From contig JAHBTJ010000021.1 of the NCBI GenBank assembly GCA_019638595.1, forward strand, positions 1 to 64,000: DNA of 64,000 bases, given 5' to 3'. The notes beneath the pieces were generated by a model. It saw nothing but the letters and a program-made list of their open reading frames with translations. It did not search any database and was not told where the DNA came from. Shown here in pieces: positions 35,763 to 45,044 of this stretch. The translations under genes and the position numbers were made by a program. The DNA comes from Chitinophagaceae bacterium (GTDB lineage: Bacteria > Bacteroidota > Bacteroidia > Chitinophagales > Chitinophagaceae). Each line of letters starts with the position of its first letter. Position 1 is the first letter of the stretch.

Positions 35763-37520
35763 TTACCAGCCCGGATTTTGCTGCCATAGCGGCATCAGGG
35801 TCAGCTCACTTAACGGGATGGGGATGATCAAATAATTATCCGTTGCCGTTTTTCTCCTGCCGGCAACAATTCTTTTACCGGTAAACTGTCCCTCGCCGGT
35901 TTTTGTCCATTCCATACCGGTAGTCAGTTTATCGGTTTGTCCGATAATTTTCCAGCGTCTCACATCCCATATCCTGTGCTCTTCAAAAGAAAGTTCCACC
36001 CTGCGCTCCCTGCGGATGCGTTCTCTCATCTGCTCTTTGCTTAACCCCAGAGGCAACGGCGGCATATTTACGCGGGCCCGCACCGTATTGATTGCATCGT
36101 AAACATCTGTTATAGGCCCGTATGCTTCATTAGCCGCTTCGGCATAGTTGAGATAGATCTCTCCCAACCGGTATTTCTTGAACAAGGCAGTGCCTGTAAA
36201 CGGGTCAAGTTGCTTTGGATTTCGAAATTTACGCAGGTAGTACCCGTTATGCGTTCTTTGCATGAGGTTTGAAATACCATCTGCGCCACCCACGTAAGAC
36301 TGAATATAGTATGGGCTGCCGTTAATTTCACCATAATAGGCGTTATTATACCAAACCGTTGCGTAAAAGCGGGGGTCACGGTTTACATAAGGATGAGCTT
36401 CATCATAACCGGAAGCTGCGTTGATAATGGGCTGGAGATGATCTTCGTCCTGGTAACCGAGTATAGGTATTTCGCCATTGTCCATATCATAGGTATCTAC
36501 CAGTTCCTGTGAGGGACTGCACCCGGCTTTATCGCCGCCTAATGTAGGAATGGCATGCATCCTGAACATTAGCTGGCTAAAACTATGTGTGTTGAAATCT
36601 TTGATCTCGTATATCGTCTCCTTATCGCCCGGGATATCTGCCATATCTGATCTGCCGTAAAAATAGGCTTCATATTGAGGGTATAACTGGTAGCCGGCTC
36701 CTGTAAGGGCTTCCAGCGATTGTTTCGAATAGTCGGCAGCCAATGTCCATCGGTTGGCATCTCCTTCAGGATTCCATAAAGGGCTCGCGCTGAACAGCAG
36801 GGCCTGGGAACGTACCGAATGTGCTACCGCCTTGGTGAAACGTCCTCTCTCCGGCTCCGTTACAATTCGCCAGGGAAAGGCAGCTTCGGCTATCGCTTCA
36901 TCACAATCCTGTTTTATAAAATCAACACATTCCTTAAACGATTGACGGGGAAGCTCTTCAAATTTAAACTCCTCGGTAAAAGGTTTGTCTACCACGGGCA
37001 TTCCGCCATACATCTTGATCAGCTCCAGGTAAAAAAAGGCACGCAGCGTTTTAACTTCAGCGATCAACCGAAGTTTGGTGCCGGGATTGGCATACACTGT
37101 TTTGTCAATATTTGCCAGGAAAACGTTGGCCAAACGAATGGCTTTCCACGAATTACGATAATAGTAACCATTGGAAGCCGGATCGTCTCTTCCCACTGTT
37201 CCGGGTATATCCATCGGGTTCCAGTTGGGGCGCAGCTCGCCGGCATACCAGCGGGACGGGGCCCGACCCATATCCTGCGGATAGTCGTTATCGTGCGCCT
37301 CATCCGAATACCCGGCCAACATGGTCCAATAATCGTAAGCCGTACCATAATGCTGCATATTGGAATAAATGGAATTTACATATTCCGATGCCATCATTTC
37401 ATCTTTAAAAACCTGGTCTATGGTGATACGTCCATCAGGCATAAGATCCAGCGGATCTTTTTTGCAGGCGCCGATCAGCAATACCGCCATCAGCAATATA
37501 TAAAGCGTTATATTTTTCAT
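35763..37520 (-). CDS. SusD/RagB family lipoprotein (PUL-B)
   Basis: 585 residues, lipobox ending at Cys19 (LLIGAC), then LDLMPDGRITIDQVFKDE. The helical core shows VKTLRAFFYLELIKMYGGMPVV and the C-terminal RRVELSFEEHRIWDVRRWKI, both standard SusD blocks. The opening is very like the two SusD proteins of PUL-C, which suggests these units are related by duplication. It binds glycan over the SusC pore. Gap to SusC is 22 bp. Confidence 0.95.
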   Translation of the reverse strand: MKNITLYILLMAVLLIGACKKDPLDLMPDGRITIDQVFKDEMMASEYVNSIYSNMQHYGTAYDYWTMLAGYSDEAHDNDYPQDMGRAPSRWYAGELRPNWNPMDIPGTVGRDDPASNGYYYRNSWKAIRLANVFLANIDKTVYANPGTKLRLIAEVKTLRAFFYLELIKMYGGMPVVDKPFTEEFKFEELPRQSFKECVDFIKQDCDEAIAEAAFPWRIVTEPERGRFTKAVAHSVRSQALLFSASPLWNPEGDANRWTLAADYSKQSLEALTGAGYQLYPQYEAYFYGRSDMADIPGDKETIYEIKDFNTHSFSQLMFRMHAIPTLGGDKAGCSPSQELVDTYDMDNGEIPILGYQDEDHLQPIINAASGYDEAHPYVNRDPRFYATVWYNNAYYGEINGSPYYIQSYVGGADGISNLMQRTHNGYYLRKFRNPKQLDPFTGTALFKKYRLGEIYLNYAEAANEAYGPITDVYDAINTVRARVNMPPLPLGLSKEQMRERIRRERRVELSFEEHRIWDVRRWKIIGQTDKLTTGMEWTKTGEGQFTGKRIVAGRRKTATDNYLIIPIPLSELTLMPLWQQNPGW

Positions 37521-37542
37521 CTTGTGTTTGTAAGAAGATTAA

Positions 37543-40500
37543 TCAAAATGTTATGTTCACACCGGTGTTAAACACCTGGTAAACCGGGTAACTAAGCGAG
37601 TTATTTATTTCGGGGTCGAAATCTTTTGTACGCATCTTATCCCAGGTGATCAGGTTAAAACCGTTGGCATAAAAACGTACTTCTTTGCTACCTATCTTAC
37701 GTGCCCATTTTGCCGGTAAACGATACCCTATTTCAGCATTTTTTAAACGTACAAAACTGCGGTCTTCTATAAAGAACTCGTTGAAGTCGTTCTCGCTTGA
37801 GCTGCCACCTGTTGTTAACCGGGGATACAGTATCTTTTCCCCTTTTGCTGCCCGTTCCTCGGTCCAGGCATATAAATGCCGTTGCCTGAAATCGGAAGTG
37901 CTCATCGTACCATAACCCGACAGGGGCTGGGATACATTGAAGTTCCCCTGGAATAAAAAGGAAACATCAAAATTTTTATATGTTATGCTGAAAGCAGCAC
38001 CCAGTGTGTATTCGGGAATGGCAGAATACCCTATAGGTACCATATCCCGCTCGTCAATTACCTTATCGCCGTTGGTATCCACATATTTAAAATCTCCGGG
38101 TCTTACCGTATATCCCACATAGTTTAAACCCTCTGCGGCAATTTCGTCGTAACCTGAATAATATCCGTCGCGCAGCTTATAGCCAAATACCTGTCCCAGG
38201 CGGAAACCGGTTTGGCGATACCTGTACGCATAGTCTTCGGAGTATTGCAGCTCATCGGAAAACAATACTTTATTGCCGGCAAAATTGAAGTTGAGCTTCG
38301 AAAGCACCGACCAGTCCCTGTTAATCGCTTTACGATAGTTCAGCTCTATTTCGTATCCTTTGTTTTCTACTATGCCCATGTTTACAGGCGCCATACGGCC
38401 AGGCTCAATACCGTATACCATAGGGATGGTTTGGCGGCTGATCAAAATATTATCCCTTCTTTCTTTAAACAGGTCAATGGTCAGGTTAAGGTCGTTCTGG
38501 AGAAAACCAAGCTCTATACCGATATTCGCTTTTTTAGCAATCTCCCATTGAATATAGGGGTTACCTATATAATTTTCGGCTATATAACCACCACGCCCTA
38601 GTGATGAGCTAAAGCCGCCACCGCCAATGCGTTGTATGTCATCTAAATATAAAAAGCGCCTGCTACCGAGACGATCGCTTCCTACTTTTCCGTAAGAAGC
38701 CCTGATCTTAAGCAATGAAATAATATCGCTGTTTTTTAAAAAGTCTTCGTTAGATAGCACCCAGCCACCGGATATAGTAGGGAAGAACCCATATCGCCTG
38801 CCTTTGGCAAATTGCTCGGACCCGTTATAGCCTGCATTAAATTCCAGCAAATACTTACTATCATAAGCGTAAGCCGCTCTTACCGATATACCCATAAGAT
38901 TATAAGGCAACCTGTCGTTGGGCAATACTCTTGTTTCCTGCTGTGCCAGCAGTAACCCGGTAAAAGCATGTTTTTGTTTGAATACCCTGTTATAGTCAAC
39001 AGAAAACTGGAAATTGAAGAAAGACTGGAAATTAGATCCGCTGCCAATACTTAACGGGGTATTGTCCCTGTCCAGGAATAAACGGGTATATTGTACGCTA
39101 TCCATTCCTTCCACGTTCGGTGTGTTAGGATCAATGATCTGTATCCAGCGCTGGTAGTCCTTTCCCGCGGTCAGCGAATAGATGGTACGGGTATCGAATG
39201 AAGCCATAAATTTGGCGGAAAGTCCTTTTGTGAGAAAGCTGAAATCCTGCTTTAACCCCCAGGATGCCGTAATATTATTCCTCGTTTCCTGGCGGTAGCC
39301 GCTCCTGTTGATCATTGCCCAGGGCGACTCGTTGTAATTTCCGGCGCCAATCAATACTTCACCGGAAGGAGTAAGCGGGCCGGGCAATACTACCGGGAAA
39401 AAAGCGTAAGTTCTGCGGAATATCTCATCCGTATTGGCATTGGGCGAGTTTACCCTTTCAAAATAACCCGCCGCGTTTAAAAAGGTACTCAGTGTACCCG
39501 CCTTGTTTAATTTGGCATCAATATTAGAACGGAAATTATATCTTCTTAAAAAACTGGAGGGGTCATATTCCGTAACACCCGGATCAACCTTCCATTGACC
39601 ACCCTGGTCTAGGAAACCTACGTTCACAAAATACTGCACATATTCGCTGCCGCCCGACAGATTAAGATTATAGCGCTTCTGCGCCACATAATCATTGATC
39701 AGCATTTTTTGCCAGTTATTATTGGGATATGCTTCGGGATATTCGCGGTACATAAACCGGTCCAACGCATATTCCGAATAAGGCGGCTGATTTACGGGGT
39801 CGTCAGGATCAACACCAGGATTATCATTAGACCATGCCTCATTTTTGAGTCGCGCCCAGTCGTAAGAATTAAGCATGGATGGAGTGCGTGTGAATCCCTG
39901 CAGTCCATATTCATATGTTAACCCGATAGATGGCTTGCCGCTGGCCCCTCTTTTTGTGGTAACCAATATTACCCCGTTAGCGCCACGCACTCCAAACAGG
40001 GCGGTAGACGAAGCATCTTTTAAGATAGTTACATTTTCTACTTCATTAGGATCAATATAGGTCATTTCGCGCTCAACACCATCCACCAGTATAATAGGTG
40101 ATGTTCCATTCAAAGTACCTATCCCTCTTAAAAATAAGGCTGTAGCGTCCCGTCCGGGTTCACCGCTTCTTTGCAATGCAGTTAAACCGGGTAAGCGTCC
40201 TGCAAGCGTAACCGCAAGATTAGCCGCGGGGCTTTGCTTGATCTCCCTGGTTGAAATAGAGGCGATAGCGCCGGTTACCGATATTTTCTTCTGCTTACCA
40301 TAAGCCACCACTACCACATCTCCCAAAGAGCCTGCCGAGGGTGTTAATACCAGGTTGATATTTCGCTGGTTGCCTACAGCCATCTCCTGGCTATCGTATC
40401 CTACATACGAAAATACCAGCACCGCATTGCCATCGGGAACCTGGATGGAGAATACGCCATTGCCATCGGTTGTGGTTCCGCTATTGCTCCCCTTCACCAC

Positions 40501-40965
40501 CACACTTACATTACTCAGCACTTCACCATCAGGGTTCATTACAATACCAGTGATGGTAATATCAGCCGACGGCGGAGCTTCCTGCTCCTGCGGGGGATCT
40601 GCTTTATTATTTACCCTTTTTACTACAATTGTTTTATTAAATATCCTGTATGCTAATGGCAGGTTTTTGAAGCCTTCGTTCAGCGTATGTTCTACACTTG
40701 CATTCACCACCGCAATACTTCTGATCCTGATATCCTTCAACTGAAGATCATCATACAAAAAGCTATACCCGGCCTGCTGTTTAATAAGTTGTAAAAAATG
40801 GGAAACTGTGAGATTTTTTTCATTGATCGTTAATTGCTGGCTGTAAGTTTTGGCACTTACCTGTAAAGCAGCAGCGATCAATAAAGCAACAGTTAGTTTC
40901 ATGGCTAAGACAATACAGGGATTGACCGGAAATACCCGCCCCATCCCTTTAGGTTTAAAATTCAT
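37543..40965 (-). CDS. SusC/RagA TonB-dependent transporter with STN signalling domain (PUL-B)
   Basis: 1140 residues. After the signal peptide (LTVALLIAAALQVSAKTYS) comes an STN domain at about 48-118 (LTVSHFLQLIKQQAGYSFLY ... TIVVKRV), then a carboxypeptidase-regulatory-like domain (ITGIVMNPDGEVLSNVSVVV), TonB-box-like DVVVVAYGKQKK, plug and barrel ending GVNITF. The STN domain contacts the FecR anti-sigma factor in the periplasm, which links transport to transcription. The ECF sigma and FecR genes are directly upstream. The 184-bp gap before it contains a hairpin at 41033-41060. Confidence 0.95.
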   Translation of the reverse strand: MNFKPKGMGRVFPVNPCIVLAMKLTVALLIAAALQVSAKTYSQQLTINEKNLTVSHFLQLIKQQAGYSFLYDDLQLKDIRIRSIAVVNASVEHTLNEGFKNLPLAYRIFNKTIVVKRVNNKADPPQEQEAPPSADITITGIVMNPDGEVLSNVSVVVKGSNSGTTTDGNGVFSIQVPDGNAVLVFSYVGYDSQEMAVGNQRNINLVLTPSAGSLGDVVVVAYGKQKKISVTGAIASISTREIKQSPAANLAVTLAGRLPGLTALQRSGEPGRDATALFLRGIGTLNGTSPIILVDGVEREMTYIDPNEVENVTILKDASSTALFGVRGANGVILVTTKRGASGKPSIGLTYEYGLQGFTRTPSMLNSYDWARLKNEAWSNDNPGVDPDDPVNQPPYSEYALDRFMYREYPEAYPNNNWQKMLINDYVAQKRYNLNLSGGSEYVQYFVNVGFLDQGGQWKVDPGVTEYDPSSFLRRYNFRSNIDAKLNKAGTLSTFLNAAGYFERVNSPNANTDEIFRRTYAFFPVVLPGPLTPSGEVLIGAGNYNESPWAMINRSGYRQETRNNITASWGLKQDFSFLTKGLSAKFMASFDTRTIYSLTAGKDYQRWIQIIDPNTPNVEGMDSVQYTRLFLDRDNTPLSIGSGSNFQSFFNFQFSVDYNRVFKQKHAFTGLLLAQQETRVLPNDRLPYNLMGISVRAAYAYDSKYLLEFNAGYNGSEQFAKGRRYGFFPTISGGWVLSNEDFLKNSDIISLLKIRASYGKVGSDRLGSRRFLYLDDIQRIGGGGFSSSLGRGGYIAENYIGNPYIQWEIAKKANIGIELGFLQNDLNLTIDLFKERRDNILISRQTIPMVYGIEPGRMAPVNMGIVENKGYEIELNYRKAINRDWSVLSKLNFNFAGNKVLFSDELQYSEDYAYRYRQTGFRLGQVFGYKLRDGYYSGYDEIAAEGLNYVGYTVRPGDFKYVDTNGDKVIDERDMVPIGYSAIPEYTLGAAFSITYKNFDVSFLFQGNFNVSQPLSGYGTMSTSDFRQRHLYAWTEERAAKGEKILYPRLTTGGSSSENDFNEFFIEDRSFVRLKNAEIGYRLPAKWARKIGSKEVRFYANGFNLITWDKMRTKDFDPEINNSLSYPVYQVFNTGVNITF

Positions 40966-41032
40966 ACTTTTACTGTGTTAGTTGTAAACGTTAGGGGTTT
41001 CTAAACATCATGTATACAAATCCCTGCGCATA

Positions 41033-41064
41033 ACGGGTAGTGGCTCTAATCACTGCCCGTTTTT
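41033..41064 (+). terminator. Hairpin with T-run on the plus strand, between fecR and susC of PUL-B
   Basis: ACGGGTAGTG (41033-41042) and CACTGCCCGT (41051-41060) pair over ten positions with one G-T around an 8-nt loop, followed on the plus strand by TTTTTATG. It would stop plus-strand (antisense) transcripts, or act as a 5'-leader structure of the minus-strand SusC mRNA. A counterpart lies at the same place in PUL-C. Confidence 0.55.
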
Positions 41065-41149
41065 ATGGGATATGCAGAATAAATACCAAGGTCAAATCAT
41101 AATGGCTGTTTTGGTTATAAATTGGTTTATTGAAAATCAGTATTACACT

Positions 41150-42307
41150 TCATTCCTTTATTGTTAATACTTCACCCTGCAATACGAATTTCACTTCTGA
41201 AAACCGCAGCATTTCCAACAACTCAGACAGCCTGACATTGCGGGGCAACTCACCATTAAATCGCTTTTCGGGAATACGTCCCTCGTATTGAACAGTAATA
41301 TCGTACCAGCGTTCCACCTGTTTCATCACAGTTTGAATATCCATGTATTTAAAATTGAACCACCCGTTTTTCCATGCCAGTTCGGCTTCCATATCCACAT
41401 CCTTCACTAACCGGGTAATATTTCCAACCACCCGGGCCTGTTGCCCTGGTAACAAAGTCAGCTTATTCCCGCCGTGAGTCAATTGAACAGATCCTTCAGC
41501 AAGCGTGGTTTTCATTACTGCTTCATTTTCGTAAGCCATCACGTTAAAATGGGTACCCAATACCTCGATATTGGTTTTTCCTGCCGTTACCGTAAAGGGA
41601 CGCCGGGAATCAGGCGCTACTTCCAGGTATACTTCGCCTGTAATTGTTATATCGCGCTTCTTATCGCTGAAAACAGTAGGGAAATAAACAGAAGAAGCAG
41701 CATTCAGCCAAACCTGTGTACCATCCGGCAATGTCATATGATACTGTCTTCCTTTGGGAGTAGTCATGGTATTATACACTGTTTCTCCTGCAACCCGCTC
41801 CTTTACTTCTTTATAGGCAAGCCGGCCGTTTTTAAGAACAGCCTGCACCCCATTCTGAGTGGCGATCACACCATTATCCAGGCTGTCGAGCAGCAAACGG
41901 GTACCATCTGCAAGCGTAAGAATAGCGCCGTCCCTGCCGGGGCCAATGTCTACAACTGTTGCAATTGCGGAAGCAGGTGCATTACTTTTTTTATTGATCG
42001 TCCGGAAGAACAGCACGGACGCCAGGATCAATACAACCGAGGCGGCGCTCCAGCCCAAACGGCGGAAATACATCCTGAAAACTGTAGCCCGGTTTTTATG
42101 TTGCTGCAAAAGTCCGAAAATACGTTCGCGGAGCGCCTCATCCTCTTCCGCCTTAAAAGGCATATCCAGCGCTTCTTTAACAACCTTCTCCAGGTCGGCC
42201 CGGTATTCCTCCTTTTCGATCATATCAAATAATTGCTCCTGCTCCTCTGCCAGTATAGCATTGGTGAGGTACTTATCCATCAACTCCTGGAATTTGTTTG
42301 CCGACAT
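41150..42307 (-). CDS. FecR family anti-sigma factor (PUL-B)
   Basis: 385 residues from the ATG at 42307; the frame extends 14 codons upstream, but MSANKFQELMDKYL is the standard N-terminus. Cytoplasmic anti-sigma part at 1-80, membrane helix near 88-108 (WSAASVVLILASVLFF), FecR domain at about 165-285 (PKGRQYHMTLPDGTQVWLNAAS, GEVYLEV) and a C-terminal STN-like DUF4974 domain (FKYMDIQTVMKQVERWYDI). It holds the ECF sigma factor until signalled by the STN domain of the SusC partner. Gap to the sigma gene is 76 bp. Confidence 0.93.
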   Translation of the reverse strand: MSANKFQELMDKYLTNAILAEEQEQLFDMIEKEEYRADLEKVVKEALDMPFKAEEDEALRERIFGLLQQHKNRATVFRMYFRRLGWSAASVVLILASVLFFRTINKKSNAPASAIATVVDIGPGRDGAILTLADGTRLLLDSLDNGVIATQNGVQAVLKNGRLAYKEVKERVAGETVYNTMTTPKGRQYHMTLPDGTQVWLNAASSVYFPTVFSDKKRDITITGEVYLEVAPDSRRPFTVTAGKTNIEVLGTHFNVMAYENEAVMKTTLAEGSVQLTHGGNKLTLLPGQQARVVGNITRLVKDVDMEAELAWKNGWFNFKYMDIQTVMKQVERWYDITVQYEGRIPEKRFNGELPRNVRLSELLEMLRFSEVKFVLQGEVLTIKE

Positions 42308-42383
42308 ATTAAAAATGCTTGCTTGTTGAACAGTAAAGACAGCGATCAATGAAAACAGGTGCAGCGGAGCTCAAAAAAAATTA

Positions 42384-42980
42384 TTACACCAGGGCCGCAA
42401 GCAGCCAAATGACCACTAAAGTACGGTCGGTGTGGCGATATACATATTCCCTGATGCTGTTGAGAGCGCGTATGATATGGCTTTTTACGGTAGCCGGAGC
42501 GATATGCAGCTGTTCCGCAATTTCTGCATAAGTCAGTCCCTGCTCACGGCTCAGCCGGAAAACAAGCCCCTGCTGGGGAGGAAGCCTGTTGACAGCATCC
42601 TGTATGATCTCCGAAACCTGCTTGTATTCCAGCAGCCCGGAGGGAGTAAGATAATCCTGGGGGATCGCGTCTTTTATCTGCTGAATGCCCTTTCTTGAGG
42701 AAACGATCCGTTCGAGGATATTTATAATGGTATTACGGGCCATAATAAAAAGCCAGGCATCCAGATTTTCCACTTCGGGAAGCTTATTTCTCTTTTCCCA
42801 AAGCTTGATGAATACCTGCTGTACCGCATCCTGCGCCTGATCAGGCGTCTTTAAAAAGCTCAGCGCTACCTGGTATATCTTGTTCCAATAGCGATCAAAC
42901 ACCAATTTATATGCTTCCTCATCTCCCTCGGCTACACGTGTAAGCAGCTCTTTTTCCGTATATGGTTGAAAAGACGACAA
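42384..42980 (-). CDS. ECF sigma factor controlling PUL-B
   Basis: 198 residues with region 2 (DRYWNKIYQVALSFLKTPDQAQDAVQQVFIKLWEKR, then LDAWLFIMARNTIINIL) and region 4 (LPPQQGLVFRLSREQGLTYAEIAEQLHIAPATVKSHI). It belongs to the Bacteroidota FecI-like group. The start is TTG at 42980, supported by an AAAGGAG Shine-Dalgarno sequence seven bases upstream, which is rare for this phylum. It ends with a hydrophobic tail (TLVVIWLLAALV). It should direct RNA polymerase to the PUL-B promoter when freed from FecR. Confidence 0.93.
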   Translation of the reverse strand: MSSFQPYTEKELLTRVAEGDEEAYKLVFDRYWNKIYQVALSFLKTPDQAQDAVQQVFIKLWEKRNKLPEVENLDAWLFIMARNTIINILERIVSSRKGIQQIKDAIPQDYLTPSGLLEYKQVSEIIQDAVNRLPPQQGLVFRLSREQGLTYAEIAEQLHIAPATVKSHIIRALNSIREYVYRHTDRTLVVIWLLAALV

Positions 42981-42987
42981 TGAATAA

Positions 42988-42994
42988 CTCCTTT
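42988..42994 (-). promoter_or_regulatory. Shine-Dalgarno sequence AAAGGAG for the TTG-started sigma gene
   Basis: On the minus strand AAAGGAG stands seven bases before TTG at 42980. Most genes in the window lack such a motif, so it settles the start, since no ATG is available near the conserved N-terminus. Confidence 0.6.
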
Positions 42995-43078
42995 GTATAT
43001 TTTGACCGCAATACTATAAAAAATTCCACAAGAAGTCCTTAGCAAAGAAATCATCAGCATCATTCAACCCTGTTTTTA

Positions 43079-44812
43079 CTACCTGGCAGTGTACTGGTAA
43101 TTGAACCTTCCTCCCGGAGCGGCATCACCATTAATATACCAATCAAGGGCATCTGCGCTCTGCATATTATCACTCCATTTAAATTCAAACACAACAGGTG
43201 TTGAAAGGTTGGACAATAACCGGAGGGGAACCGTTATCATCATTTTATTTTTGTCAACTGTATATTTCACCTGCTTTGTATTTACAGCCTGCCAGCGTCC
43301 TCCGTTGTATTGTTGCAATATATTTCCCTGCACAACCCGGTAATCATACCCGTTCCAGCCTGTTTTTGCATCTTTGTCCGCGTCTATCCATAATGTCATC
43401 CAGTTCTCGCTTACCGGTGCGGTAATACTTTGGACTGTTTGCGCATAAAAATAAAGGTTCCCTGCATCATGCGCCGCCTTCAGGATATGGAGATCATTCC
43501 TTCCTGTGGTATTGGTATAGGTTACTGCCGGCTTTGTTTGCGCTCCCGGGTGATTGCGGTGTTCCGCATCGCCCGTATAGTCGGTATACGTTACCGTTAG
43601 CTGATCCCAATCCTTCATTTTTTTAATAGTAGCCTTTTGCGCCGTCGGATTTTTTTCAATGCCTTTATAGCGCCTTACATTATTTACCAATTGCATGTAA
43701 TAGTGATCTTTTAACCCGGCGCTTAAAGAAGGTTCTATATCCCTGCTGTATTCAGGATTTGCCTGGTCGCAGAACCAGGAGTGTTCCGGGTTGTTATCAT
43801 GACTTTTCCAGCGGCCGGCTATCCATTCGTTCCACCCGGTTATAAAAATGAAGGGCACTTCTTCTTTCAAAGCATCATCCCACTGCTCCTGGAAATTATA
43901 ACCATGCGCCATATCTGTTGCAGGATTGCCGTGGCTATTGTTCCGGTAGCTTCTTCCCCAGTTGTCCATATTACCATAAAATGCGGAGCCGCCCATGCCC
44001 GCCGTGGGATTAGGATGCTGCGCCACAGATACATTCAGTATTTCTCTTTCACCGCGATGGTTGATATGCACTTCCGGCTTGCGTTTAAAGCTGATCCAGG
44101 GCCAGCCGTCTGCCACCTGCGGCACGGTGGGCCATTGCGACTCACGAATGGTAAAAAACGGCTCATAGCTTTTCCCGGCGGCTTCTTTAGATACGCCTAC
44201 TATCAACGGCTTCCCATCCAGGTAAAACCAGCAATCGGGATAACGGTAAGGCGCACCCTCTTTGTAATAAAAGTCATATACCTCCTGCATGGTTTCACCG
44301 GATTGCGTGTTGGTATAGTATACGATTTTGGGAGGATGCTTTCCCTGTTTTCTAACTGCTTCCATCGCTTTCATCAAAGCATCAGATTGCGTGGGATATG
44401 TCAGGCGGTTAGTCGCGTCTATAACCAGAAAATCAACACCCGCGTCTGTCAGCAACTGGATATTACGCAAATGAACCCAGTAATCATCACCCCGGTAGTA
44501 CCCGTAAACAGGCTTACCCCAGAAATAATAATCGCCGATCCTGCCGCCCCATTTAGGATGATCCTGCTTTTCAAAAACTTCCGGGCTGTTGCGGGATATT
44601 TCATCCAGATCCCAGTAACCGGGAGCAGTACGGGAACCTTTATCGCCCTGCCATAAAAAATAGAACATACCTACAGAACGGTTGGATTTCGGATCTCCTG
44701 CTTCCGTATTCTGCACCAAAGTCCTGCCTAATTCATCTGTACCTGCCAATGGTTGCGCATGCAGGTAACAGCAAAGCATAAACGAAATAGAAGATAAAAG
44801 AATTTGTTTCAT
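43079..44812 (-). CDS. TIM-barrel glycosidase-like protein with CBM9-like domain, paralogue 1 (PUL-C)
   Basis: 577 residues with a signal peptide ending near LHAQ. The catalytic-like domain (about 25-400) shows VGMFYFLW, YFWGKPVYGYYRGDD, LTDAGVDFLVIDATN, WFYLDGKPLIVG and GYNFQEQWDDAL...FIFITGWNEWIAG with E329. This pattern recalls GH71/GH99-type retaining or inverting barrels. The C-terminal 170 residues (GRNDLHILKAAHDAGNLYFYAQT, MTLWIDADKDAKTGWNGYDYRV) look like a CBM9-type domain. Two paralogues precede it in the operon. Catalytic activity is inferred only. Its upstream gap consists wholly of 7-bp repeats. Confidence 0.75.
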   Translation of the reverse strand: MKQILLSSISFMLCCYLHAQPLAGTDELGRTLVQNTEAGDPKSNRSVGMFYFLWQGDKGSRTAPGYWDLDEISRNSPEVFEKQDHPKWGGRIGDYYFWGKPVYGYYRGDDYWVHLRNIQLLTDAGVDFLVIDATNRLTYPTQSDALMKAMEAVRKQGKHPPKIVYYTNTQSGETMQEVYDFYYKEGAPYRYPDCWFYLDGKPLIVGVSKEAAGKSYEPFFTIRESQWPTVPQVADGWPWISFKRKPEVHINHRGEREILNVSVAQHPNPTAGMGGSAFYGNMDNWGRSYRNNSHGNPATDMAHGYNFQEQWDDALKEEVPFIFITGWNEWIAGRWKSHDNNPEHSWFCDQANPEYSRDIEPSLSAGLKDHYYMQLVNNVRRYKGIEKNPTAQKATIKKMKDWDQLTVTYTDYTGDAEHRNHPGAQTKPAVTYTNTTGRNDLHILKAAHDAGNLYFYAQTVQSITAPVSENWMTLWIDADKDAKTGWNGYDYRVVQGNILQQYNGGRWQAVNTKQVKYTVDKNKMMITVPLRLLSNLSTPVVFEFKWSDNMQSADALDWYINGDAAPGGRFNYQYTAR

Positions 44813-45044
44813 GTTGGATTTGAAATTTGAGATTTGAGATTTGATTGCTGTTGCAGGTTCCAGGTTACAAAGTTTCAGGAGTTAACTATAAACTACAAAC
44901 CATAAACTATAAATTATGACACTGATAGCTCATGGCTGATAGCTGACTGCTGATCGCTGATAGCCTATAGCCATTCATAATTTGTTTGTTCAATTGCAAA
45001 CCAGAAACTACAAACCCGCAACTTGCAACTTGTAACCTTCTGCA
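44813..45044. repeat. Intergenic tract of degenerate 7-bp repeats
   Basis: From 44814 to about 45043 the whole gap reads as about 33 heptads in a single phase. Sub-blocks include TGAGATT-type (44821-44841), AACTATA-type (44891-44918), TAGCTGA/CTGCTGA-type (44926-44970) and GCAACTT/TGCAACT-type (45003-45038). No insertion or deletion breaks the 7-bp register. No coding potential. It forms the complete 5' leader of paralogue 1. Confidence 0.75.

Noticed and set aside
41474-42232. Plus-strand open frame of 252 codons
   Set aside because: Antisense to the FecR gene; rich in Cys, His and Arg as expected for a shadow frame.
43781-44656. Plus-strand open frame of 291 codons
   Set aside because: It is fully antisense to paralogue 1, whose conserved motifs and signal peptide leave no doubt about the coding strand.
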